Source: Mesodorylaimus sp. YZB2_4 (lineage: Eukaryota; Nematoda; Enoplea; Dorylaimida; Dorylaimidae). Taken from it: a stretch of 64,000 nt of DNA. The translations under genes were made by a program, and so were the position numbers. Of the stretch, positions 35,705 through 46,248 are shown in pieces. The stretch covers positions 186,001 to 250,000 of the forward strand of contig JASANH010000965.1 in NCBI GenBank assembly GCA_030248295.1. The letters run 5' to 3'. Position 1 is the first letter of the stretch. Each line of letters begins with the position of its first letter. The notes beneath the pieces are model-generated. The model did not search any database and was not told the origin of the DNA. It saw nothing but the letters and a program-made list of their open reading frames with translations.

Positions 35705-38394
35705 CTGAAACCGAACCAAACATGATTGTCAGACAAGTTAGGCGAGGACGTTGAAAAAGAACGGGTATGCTCGATTGGTCCGACCCCCTACTCGGGCGAA
35801 TTATGAATGAAGAGTAAGTGTACGCGGAGTGGTTTCAGTGAAATGATGCGCTTTGAAGATAGTCCGCCAGTATAATGACGGCGTGTTCATACACTCGTAC
35901 ACATTGGCCAATACCAGCTGATTGGTGACTGAGCGGATGTGCACGTTCCTTTTATGGAATAGACGGCAGTGTACGCAGTGCGCGTTGTGTAAGAGTGGGA
36001 TGAACAAGAAAGGCCGACTGCGATAGGTCGCAGTAAATTACAGGATGTCGGTGGCCGTATTGCCAAAAACACGACCATGTAAAAGATGCGAATAGGAAAA
36101 ACGAATTGCCTTCTGGTGCGACAGGTGACTAACAAGGTGCCCAATTGGTTGGCATTCAACCAGAAGTCGGGCTTGGCCTCAAATGAACATCGCTCCGGCC
36201 TTTTTGCGTCCCCTGTCGTGGACGAAAAGTGAAAGCTGCCAGCCGTTTCCTGTTGTCATGATCATGAAAACATGTAACTGGTTTAGGAGCGTAGCATAGT
36301 GACGTAATGGAGAAAAACAAAGATGGACTTAGTGGAATGTGCAGTATGGGACGGGGCGTGCCAGTGTAGGAACAGGTGCAAGAAAGGATGAAAGAGCAAT
36401 TAAGATCATGCTCTTCCTACGAGGACAAAGAAAGCCTACTGTAGATTAATGTATTTTCTTCAGGGCCCGTGGTAGTCAGCCTGGTAAGCCCGAGTGCTGT
36501 GCTGATCAAGAAGACCATTGACTGGTCCCTAGTGACCCCAATAGCTCGCACACTCGTGCATACTCAACAGGACTGTAGACCCTCCCGCCCAGCCCGTTGA
36601 CAGCACACACATTCCATTAGCCATTGAAGGAACTAATGGCCAGGTATAGCAGCCAGTAGGTCACGAAATTACGGACCTACACATCCGGCGACTCATCGTC
36701 GGACTTCCGGCCACTGCTGAATGAACAGCGATCACTTGTTATATCTTCCGTCCGTTTCCCATATGCGACCATTGTTAGAAGAGAAAAGAGACTACCTGCC
36801 ATTGTATGGGCAGCTGAACGGGACAAGACTGATGCAGAGGTTTTAAAACATGATGACGCTCCATCTGGCAAGTAAGGTGATAAGATATCAGCACATAAAC
36901 CGGGCGACTCACAATCAGGCTCCATGACAATATACCCGGCACATACCTGCCCTCTGCCATTTCCCGAATCGCCCATACGAGCAGATACGGGCGGGTGGCT
37001 AGCAGCGAACATAATGACCATAGTTGCTCTTATCACTGCAATGTGTGAACGAGTGGAATAGACTTCTCTGCACCGACGACACGCGTCCGCGAGTGGACAA
37101 ATCTGCTCAAGGCACCACACGCCGAGTCGTGAAAAGAAAGTAAGCGGAGCCTGGGACCATCACATTCTCCCCAAAACTAAGAAGAAAATTTAGTCCGTTG
37201 TACTGGTTTTAATTTTGGCAAGTTTCGAAAAATGGGTAGTCACATAATTGAGCACACAGAAAACAAAGTCATTCTCATGGTGCAACCCCTTTCGTAGACC
37301 CCATCACCCTCACTTGGCGGCCCAGATCGAAGCCACGGCCGTAACGTCTACACGGCCTCTTTTGATGGCACCTTTTTGCGAAGACAGTGAAAATTTAGAA
37401 CGGCACGAGACGAATATGTGCAAAGACATTGGCAGAACCTACTGACCCTTCCTCATTGCCTAGATTTGCGCACGAAGGCCATATCGGCCAGTGCGCAACA
37501 ACGAGGGCCATACAGATGGTAGGGCCAACAAGATCAGGGCAGCCTTCTTACACCATCGCCAGTGAGAGTAGGCATTATGCAATGACCCGAGCTGGCCACC
37601 GAGACCACCCGCGCGCCTAATCGACTTACGCATCCTTATACAGATCACCTTACCTTGGATCGACTCGGCATTTTCGTGGCGAGACTAATATAATTTTCCG
37701 CTTTACCTCTGCCCACCGAGCCTCGACCGCACTAGGCCAGTCCAATGCCAAGGTCTCACGGCACGGCTGGGCAGAGGGACGATTAGGGCTTATTAGAGCT
37801 GGGGGACGGCTTGTTTTATGATTCCGATGGGAAAGGGCGGTCATTGAGAATTCGAGGTCGCTCGCTTTCCACTCGTCTCGTGGGAGGCTCTAATAATTGG
37901 TGCAGGTAGACAGACACCAGCCCACTCCGCCCGAGGACACGCATTGCCATACATGGCTGTGATTCACGTGCCGTGCTTTTCCGTTCCACTCCCTCCACCC
38001 AATTTCACGACCCCACATCCGCCAGTTTATTATGCGCTGGTACAAGCTGAGCAGAACAAGACCGAATCGGTTTGGCCCACACCTAATTAACTGCCCTTTC
38101 ATCAAGGCCGGCCCACTTGCGCACAGAACCCATTGTGGTGCGTTCAGCCGGAAACGGATGAGATGGTGCAATGGAGGACAGGAAGGAGTCATATTTGTCA
38201 AATACGATTATGCACTGGGCATATAACCCGTTTCGACCTACTGACTAGCTCGTAAACTGTAAAACCTCACCTCATTCTACTTCCTGCTCTTGACCAGGAA
38301 ATGAACCAATGCCTACCAAACGATCTCGCATCATCCAAGTCCATAAATTTTTCAACAAAACAAAACAATATCAAATCTAACGTCCAACTCAAAG
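35705..38394. other. Intergenic region upstream of Pax2/5/8 and behind ZCCHC7
   Basis: No convincing exon was found. A 147-codon minus ORF at 36677-37120 has no recognisable motif. AATAAA on the minus strand at 38026-38031 lies 364 bp after the ZCCHC7 stop. Confidence 0.45.
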
Positions 38395-40639
38395 TTAGAC
38401 CCACGCACTGGAGCGGGCCTGGTTATCATCGCTCTTATCCCACGAAAACGGATTACGCGCCCCATTCCAAGCTCGAACATCCAAAAACGCAGTATCTGCC
38501 ACCTCAGATTTCACTTCTTTCTTCACCACAAATTGACTGGAAGACGAGCCAGTATCGTGAGAATTCTTCGCATTATTCCTCGCAAGTTCATGATCGCATT
38601 CCAAGCCCTTTGGTGGCTTATTTTTATTCCTCAGAGCCTTTACTCTCATTCCGATGCCATCATTCGGTGGAAATTCATGGTCCTCCTTGATTTTCTTAAC
38701 CTTTTCCTTCTTTTCATTCGCTGCAATCACTTTTACCCCTCTTTCGCTCGTTTTGATTCTTTCAACAATTGAACTCGACTGAGCTATGTCTTCCTTCGAT
38801 CCAAACCCATGGCCACTAGATTGTGCTGTACTTTTCTTCAATCCAGTTACTTTTTTCCGACATTCATCATCTCCTTGGCTATGCTTTTCAGAATTGCGCA
38901 TTTGATCGAAATTTAAACGCCCGGGCACATGTCGTCGGTCTTTTCTGGCTTCTTCTCTTTCTTCCGCCGCTTCATATCTTCGTGCTTTACAAAGTAATTG
39001 ATTCAGATGCCTATTCACCCGAGCGCCCATATTATCGTCTTCATTTGTATCAGAATTTCGAATTGGTGTATTTGGATTGAAGCTATCGTCGTCGTCAAAA
39101 TCGAATCGTAAATGCTTGCTTTTCTTGCCTCGATTTCCATTATCACATCGATATTTCTTCGAATGCCGTTTATCTCCGTCATGCGAATCGTTTAAACGTG
39201 ACGAGTTCAGGAACAATGCATCCGGTTTGTCATACTTGGAGACCGTAGGCTTGAAAGATATGAGGCGGCTTCCGAAAGGAGTTGGCTGTCGACATTCCTA
39301 AAATGACCAGAAATAGAGGATATCAAGTCCAGTCTTAATACATGATATGTACTGCACATGCGAGGGGAAATCAAATTAAGTTAGATGGTACAAGTCGAAT
39401 AGTACTTACGTGTCCAAAATGACCACATGCACCACAATTAAAACAATAAATTGCTCGTTCCCGCTTTTTTTCCCTCGATAGTAAACCGTGCTGCTTGAGG
39501 GGAGATTTTCCATCCCACGTAATCGTACTGTGGAATTGACGCCATTGATCCGGACAGTCCTGCAAAAAAACGATAGTTCAAATCTGAAACAGAAAAAAAG
39601 GTTAATTCTTACATGTGAACGATGCCCAATTCGATGGCATCGTTGACAAGTCATTTTGAACGGATTTGTATGACTTCGCTTGCCGCATGCTTCGGCCGTG
39701 TGACCACGTTCGAAGCAAATAATACACGAATAATGATCTTTGCATTTGAATAAACGATGAGGACCAGCACAATAGTCACAACAGGGCTTCTATAAAAAGT
39801 TGTGAAGAAAATCGTTTAGAAAATTAGAAAACTTAGCTTACCCATTTAGCCGTACAAAACCTCGCCAAATGTCCGAATTCGCGACATCTACGACATTCTT
39901 GTATCCTCGGGCGTTTCCCGTAATATCGCTCGCCCAATACTAAATGATTCGAATCATCGAGCAAAATTTTCCAATCTTCGGGTGTTCCTGAACAAAGTCG
40001 AGTCAAAGTTAAATGCGAGGAAGCAATTTTTGTAAAGACAAACCGCCGAGAAATTGTTGTAGTTCGGCAACTTCGAATTTAGCTGTCCATTCAGACTGCG
40101 GAGTTCTTAAAAACCGTTTCATATTTCGTTCTCGTCTACTTTCCAACCGTTTTCGTCGCTTTATCGATTCGTCGAGACCGGATATATTGCTGGATAGACA
40201 CAACTGAGGAGCCTGAAACGATGAATAAGTGCAAAAAGCGGCTGTACGTCAGGAATGCCTAAATTACAATCACAGAAAGTCGGAAACAGCAACCTTTTAC
40301 CTTTTCCTCTGATAAATCAATTTCCACTTCGTCCTCATCGACAAATAACCCCTTCGATTGACTGACGTGCAAACTTGAAGTTTCATTGCTGAAACTATTT
40401 GAAACTGATGCATTGCCAGTCACTGGCACGTTTCCATTATTCTGGTTCCGACAATCTTGACCATTCGATTCATCATTCCTTTCCGCGTTATACCAAAGGA
40501 GTTCTCGATGAAATATTTTGGCATACAATAACGCTTCTAACTCGGGATCGACGCAATCGCTGTCGTACGGTTCGTCACACTCGGAATAATAATTGAAAAA
40601 ATTAGAACTGAATTCAGTTGACTGGCTAACAGAAGCCAT
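38395..40639 (-). CDS. ZCCHC7: ZCCHC7/AIR1-like zinc-knuckle RNA surveillance protein
   Basis: ZCCHC7 is the RNA-binding subunit of the nuclear TRAMP complex, feeding aberrant RNAs to the exosome with a non-canonical poly(A) polymerase. Exons in transcript order: 40301-40639, 40044-40212, 39842-39987, 39613-39789, 39410-39559, 38395-39297; 627 aa, phases closing. An acidic N-terminus is followed by five CCHC-type knuckles: CRRCREFGHLARFC, CCDYCAGPHRLFKC (a variant with shorter spacing), CIICFERGHTAEAC, CQRCHRIGHRSHDC and CFNCGACGHFGHEC. The last two are each split by an intron just before their final Cys. Between them, QWRQFHSTIT matches the IWRxY-type motif by which AIR proteins contact the polymerase. 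The C-terminal half is charged and Lys-rich. The start at MASVSQSTEF is preferred; a few codons upstream are open beyond a likely acceptor. Confidence 0.9.
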
Positions 40640-41175
40640 GGGCCTGGACGTGCTGGCTATCCTACAAAAATTCGAATACAATATGTACAGTAAGCTTATG
40701 GAGCTGATAATTACGCAATTTTGCCAAGGCTAACCGTAGATCTTAAATTAGGTAGATGTCTATTTGACAGCCATAAAAAGACTATTGCACTAGCAGAGCA
40801 GAGCATGGATATAATGTACCACTATGTCGTACACTATGTAGTATATCCATGGAGCAAATAGTATATCCATGGAGCAGATAATATATCCGTTGAGCAGATA
40901 CATAGTATATCCATGGAGCAGTATATGTTATATCTAGTAGTATCCCTTCGCGGAGCAGTCTAATCATGCGGGCATACTGTAACCGATGTAGGTGGAACAA
41001 CACTGTCGCTAGCTTGTAACCTGCACATCACGTTTCCATTCTGGCGCGAAAATTAGCAGACAACTCTTGCGCTTGTTTTGGATCTTTAACAATTTTCAAA
41101 TTTCCCCTTACTGCTTCAATCGTGTGTTTCTGACCAGATATATGTAACTTTTCATGCTGTTAGCACTCGGAAGCG
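40640..41175. promoter_or_regulatory. Divergent promoter region of ZCCHC7 and CDC23
   Basis: 536 bp separate two opposite start codons. The interval contains the 20-bp minisatellite at 40841-40920 and no ORF of note. That it drives both genes is inferred from position. Confidence 0.4.
40841..40920. repeat. 20-bp minisatellite, about 3.8 units
   Basis: Three contiguous units (40841-40860, 40861-40880, 40881-40900) are variants of GTATATCCATGGAGCAGATA. A four-base spacer and a fourth partial unit follow at 40905-40920. Further decayed TATATCC-like sequence flanks both sides. Confidence 0.85.
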
Positions 41176-44100
41176 ATGGATTTGGCGCAAGTACTCGATG
41201 ATTTGTTGAGAGTGGAAAAAGAATGCAATGACAGACGGTTGGTTCGAGGGGCCAAGTGGTAAGTGCCAGTTTTTAATAGGCCCATCGAATGTTTCCTTGA
41301 TTCTAGTAGAAGACAAAACGGCCAAACGGTCGTTTTCTTCCTGTCAACAAAGTGTTTTTGAAAATAATGAACTAAAAAAGCCGAAAGTTTCAAAGCCGAA
41401 TCCAAATCCAAAAGTGAATTTCCAAAAACCTGTATGTACCTAGTAGGGTTTTCAGTTAGACAGCTGTAGGCCTATATCGAATTGCCAGAAATAGTTATTA
41501 ACCTCTGGGTATACTTCAAAAAACAAACATTGCGCCGTTAGGAGTTGACAAGGTTTTCAGTTTAAGAACCCTATCTACTGCCAGGACTCTACTAAAAATT
41601 TCGGAAATTTGAGTTTTCTATGGCTCTGCTTTATCTTTAGAAAGCCCTAGCTTGGATGTCGAGAAACTCCCACCCATAGTGACGTGGAAAAGTTTTAAAA
41701 CCAATGACCTACCTATCACTTACTGCCTGTGCAGTGGCCAATTAGGCCCAGTCTAGCGCTGCCCATGAATTCGCCCCCCCCCCCCTGCTTCGGATGAGAA
41801 TGTGCCAGATGTAAAATAGTGTAGAATAAAATGACCAGCTGCTCTCTGCTTATACACAAGATTTTTTTTACATAGAAGGTGCGCCCGAAAGAGTTCCTAT
41901 AAACTAGGCCAAATTGTAAGATCTTTGACCAAGCTGAATTTGCGCGTATTCAAGTTTTTTAATGAGCCTATTGACTTGGCTTACAGTTTCGTCCAACCCA
42001 GTCGCTCTCAACGAGTGAAATCACCATTTCTTAATGTTTTTCAGGTTTTCAGAATTGGCTTTCCATATGGCGCGTAATCCAGAGGCGAAGAAGCAAATAC
42101 GTCAAACAGAAAAGGTATAGTGTAAAACATTATTATCTATAATTATACCAACTTTTTTAGATTTTGGAGCCTGGTTTCCCACCATTAAATCTGGAAGACA
42201 GGACAGCCCTTCGTCTCGCACAATCTTGTATCGATAATGAAGAATACGAAAGAGCAGCTCATTGTACTCTGGCTTCGAAGACTAGTCACATACTCACGCG
42301 GTTTATTCATTATTACTCAAGGTTTCTGGTAAGTTTTCAATCATCGGTATGAATAAGAAAAAATGTGCTATATTCGTTAAGGCTGGAGAAAAAGCCAAGA
42401 TTGACAATATGGCCGACGTGGCGGATAAAACTCCGCAATTAGAAAATGATTACTTGACTTTATTGCACTCTGAATTGGATCGAATATGTGCACAGGACGA
42501 GGAAGTCGTGACGGAAACCGCATCTTCGTCGGATGGACTTCAGCTGGAAACCGATGCTTATATTTTGTATTTGTAAGTAATAATGCATCTTTCATTGCCA
42601 AGCCTTAACCAGATGTCGTGTATTTGAATAGAGCTTTGGCAGGTACAATTGCAGCCTGGTTAGGGCTGGGTTGGGTGCCTTGATATTGCCAAATTTTGAG
42701 TTGGATTTTTGGTAGTGTAGTGGTTAACTATGACCGCATTGCGTTGATATGACTCGACTGTAGATCGTAGGCGGGCCGTAAACTGAGTGATTCCTATCCT
42801 GTGCAGTCCAGGGTATCAGAATGGCATGGATTTTTACTTATTTAGGTATGGTTTAATCTTGAAAGAACTTGGATTCAAATCTCGGTCAATGAACGCTTTT
42901 ATTCGATCTTTAAATTTGGAAAATAGTTTTTGGCCATCTTGGCAAGAAGCGGCGAGACTTTTTTCTTCAAAAGACGAAGTACGGTACTTGATGTATATTT
43001 TAATTTAATATAAGAGTTTGGTTTTTAGATTGCTGGGGCTCAATTACCCGATTGTTGGATGAGAGATGTGTTCGCAGGGGAAGTGTATTTGGCGTTGCAA
43101 TTATATCCCGAAGCACTACAAGCCTACGTTAATCTTCGTGTGCATCCTGGTTTGGGTGATTGTCCTTACGTTATGACCCAAATGGCTATCGCGCATCACC
43201 ACTTACAAGGTAAGCTTTATGTGTCAAAGACAAAGTAACAAAGTGCCGAGTGCGCCCTCTGACTTGGCGCTCTAATGCATGTACAGTACGTACAAAATGT
43301 GCTGAGAGATAGGTGTGGAAAGTTTCACGTGGTCAGCTATGGTCAGTGGTCAAAGTTCAAGGATGTGGCACCGTATGAGGATTATTAGATAACCAAGTCG
43401 GAGAACGCACTGGAGATTTTATCCCGTGTAAGCTGACGATCAGTGCGAATTTTCTAGACGTGGATGCGGTGGTGGAAACTTTTCGTGTTGTTCGTAAAAA
43501 TGATCCTTATCGATTGGATCACATGGATCTCCTGTCCAATAGCTTGTTCGTTAAGGTAAAGGCTGGATTTTTAGCTGCTTTTTAGCTGCTTAGGGGCTTT
43601 AGGGCATGAAACCGGAATTGGCTGCTTTGGCTCATCATTGCACAAACGTGTCCAAGTACTGTCCAGAAACGTGTTTGGTTGTGGGTAAGCAGAAGATGGC
43701 ATTTTGGTTGTGCGCATCTCTAACTGGTTGTGACTTTTCAGGGAACTATTACAGTTTACGGGGAGAGCACGACAAGGCGGTCATTTATTTCCAACGAGCA
43801 TTGAAATTGGATCAGCGTAAATCGGATGCATGGACATTACTTGGTCACGAGTTTATGGAATTAAAAAATACTGCTGCTGCAACCTTATCGTATAGAAAAG
43901 CTCTTGGTAAAGATCCTACTTTTAGTTGATTAGAATTAATAAATGATTATTACTCAGAGATCGATCCTCATGATTATCGAGCGTGGTACGGTTTGGGTCA
44001 ACACTACGATATATTGAAGATGCCCAATTATGCCATGTATTATTACAATATGGCTCAAAAAGTCCAGTAAGTTTTATTGACTTTTTTATTCAAAGGTTGT

Positions 44101-46072
44101 CGCTAAGATTAGTTTATGTTTTAGACCACACGATTCGCGTATGGTGATCGCGTTGGGAGAAATGTACGAGAAACAGAATAAATACGATGAAGCGAGGAAA
44201 TGTTATTGGAAAGCGCATTTGGTCGGGGATGTCGAAGGGCAAGCATTGGTGAGACTTGGAAAGTAAGAATGGAGAAATCGGTGCAAGTATGACTCATCGT
44301 AAAGTATGAGGTCAGGACTCATCGTAAAATAGGGGTATAACATGCGCAGGGAGGGGTCCCATCGTATTAGGCGTAGGCTGAACATAACGGGGTATGGAAG
44401 CCATTTTTATGGTATGCCTCAGTATATCCATCGCAAGGGGTGGGGGAACAACATGCGCAGGTAGGGCCCCTCCGTCTCAACCGATCAAGTTATAAGGGTG
44501 CCCGTACATGAATCACTGGACTGCTGCGCCTCGGTTGTTTTAGGTTGTACGAGAAGATGAAGAATCCAGATCAAGCTGCGGCGTCATACGCGATGTATTT
44601 GGCGCAGATTGAGCAGAACGGGGTAAGAAAGCCATTTTTATGGTTCTTAGAATATAGATTATAAATTTTAGTTGTCGGAAACGGACCAGCAACCGAACTG
44701 TTATCGATTTTTGGCCGATTATCACACGAATAAGCATAATTTGGATGATGCTCACCATTATGCGCAGTTGTGCTTGGAATATGACTCAGTAAGAATTTTT
44801 GATTTCAGTCATGGGGATTAGGAGAATTGGTGGGATTTCGGAGAAGACATGCCCCGAAGCAATGGAGCACTTATGCTAGTATGGTGGATTCGGACTTAGG
44901 GAGACGGCAAATAATTCAGTGCACTGACAAGGGAACATCGCCAACCGTCAAGTCGAACTTTGGAAAACGAAAAATTGTATCATGTTCCTGGGTGCAAAAG
45001 AAAGCTCCGTGCAAAATATTAGAGGCGTCTGGCCGACTGGTCGGCAGTGGTCAGCGTCCAAAGTCCCGGAGTTTTGTGTGATAAGGAAGCCAAGCCTTGA
45101 GGGAAACGCGCAGAGTTCTTTTCAAACTCGGTTTTTGAGCTCGGAGTTTTGAGTTTGAACTTCCAACACTCTAATTCGCGGGTTTGTCCTAAAAAACCCA
45201 AAAAAATCCAGGAAAATTGAAAAATTTCACTGTACTCTAAGCGCCAACCACTGCTGACCAGTATGGCAGACGCCTCTAATATTTTGCACAGAGCTTTCTT
45301 TTGCACCCAGGAACATGTTACAAGTTTTGGTTTTCCAAAATTCGACTTAACGGTTGGCAATGTTCCCTTGTGAGTGCAGGACCACTGTAGAGCGGCCGCG
45401 GTAGTGCAGCTGGTTCGGCATTCGTGTCTCCGTATTGCTCAAGCGAGTGGCTGGACTCGTCCCTGGTTCGATCCGCGGTGATGGAGGTCGATTTGCAAAC
45501 CGTAAACCCTCGCTGACCTTGCACTCCAGGACGTGGGTGACTCATCCAGTACCGAGGAGAGACGAAAGCCAAACGAGTAGACAGTCTCAGCTGTCGAACA
45601 CCGACAGGCGCACGACCCACTCGCCATCGTCCAAGGATGTTGTTGTTCCGTCTGGGATGCCCTTGTGTGGAGTTGCTCCTAGTGGAGCCACGCAGAGGGA
45701 AGCTGCTTTGTGTCCAGGTCCACGCATCGCCCTGCTCAGAAGGTTTGAATGCTGGCCGACTATAGGCAAAAACGGGCTTCGGCCCACAATTAAGGACCGC
45801 TATGCAAGTAGGGGCTACCCATATTTAGCTACTGTATAGTGGCCGCGGCTGGAGACTAGGAATTCCACTATTGGCACTCTTAAAATTTGTCAAATTTCTG
45901 ACTTATGCTCCTATTTTACTCTTTACCCCATCGAATACATGCACTTTACGTGAGGAGTAATGGACATTATATATCTTTTTTTTAGACAAAAGAAGAAGCG
46001 CGTGGTTTGCTTCGACGGATCAGTCAATTGCGAGGTGAGACGAATGGAACAGATATGCAAGTGACTGAGTGA
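41176..46072 (+). CDS. CDC23: CDC23/APC8, anaphase-promoting complex TPR subunit
   Basis: Scaffold TPR subunit of the APC/C ubiquitin ligase that triggers anaphase. Exons: 41176-41258, 42045-42114, 42161-42328, 42382-42572, 42846-42978, 43029-43209, 43458-43555, 43603-43684, 43742-43906, 43958-44066, 44125-44262, 44544-44622, 44672-44788, 45986-46072; 566 aa against 597 in human, with every phase closing. TPR helices fill the C-terminal two thirds. Hallmark stretches: LRGEHDKAVIYFQRALKLD, WTLLGHEFMELKNTAAA, IDPHDYRAWYGLGQHYDILK and YAMYYYNMAQKVQPHDSRM. The N-terminal APC8 region (EYERAAHCTLASKT, then RFIHYYSRFLAGEKAK) is intact. Two long introns carry repeats: 41259-42044 has a C-run, and 44789-45985 has a hairpin MITE and a SINE. 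CABIN1 starts 176 bp after the stop. Confidence 0.96.
42694..42780 (+). repeat. tRNA-like relic
   Basis: GGTAGTGTAGTGGTTAACTA is a good box A (Asp/Glu/Gly-tRNA style). The T-arm portion is destroyed and no cloverleaf forms. It lies in a CDC23 intron; it is a tRNA pseudogene or SINE head. Confidence 0.45.
44918..45380. mobile_element. Long-hairpin MITE with about 140-bp inverted arms
   Basis: The left arm starts at about 44918 with TGCACTGACAAGGGAACATC. The right arm ends with the complement of TGCACTCACAAGGGAACATT. Matching blocks through both arms include TGTTCCTGGGTGCAAAAGAA and GCAAAATATTAGAGGCGTCT. The arms are separated by about 170 bp. It is non-coding and lies in a CDC23 intron. Confidence 0.87.
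45391..45805 (+). mobile_element. tRNA-derived SINE, about 415 bp
   Basis: The head is readable on the plus strand: box A in GGTAGTGCAGCTGGTTCGGC, box B in TGGTTCGATCCG, then the shared body ending in GGGCTTCGGCCCACAATT. It lies immediately next to the hairpin MITE, in the sense of CDC23. Confidence 0.88.
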
Positions 46073-46248
46073 TATCGGTTGAGTGACTTGTGCAAGATGT
46101 TCCTGTTTTGTAGTACCTGTGCCTCAGTAAACTTGATGAATTGTGTGTGGAGTGTCAAATGACCAATGGCATGGACCGATCGTACTTCAGACTGAATGGG
46201 GGGATTGGTAGGATGAATTCGTTGTATCTCTTAGAAGGATTGGTAAGA

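Noticed and set aside
36677..37120. 147-codon minus ORF as a further upstream Pax exon
   Set aside because: It ends with a possible GT, but its composition is uneven, it shows no family similarity, and no phase test could separate it from chance.
42694..42780. A functional tRNA gene
   Set aside because: Box A is good, but the anticodon and T arms do not pair and box B is absent.
43907..43957. Premature stop in CDC23 (KALGKDPTFS then stop)
   Set aside because: It is read-through into a 51-nt GT-AG intron. Splicing to 43958 gives the conserved EIDPHDYRAWYGLG.
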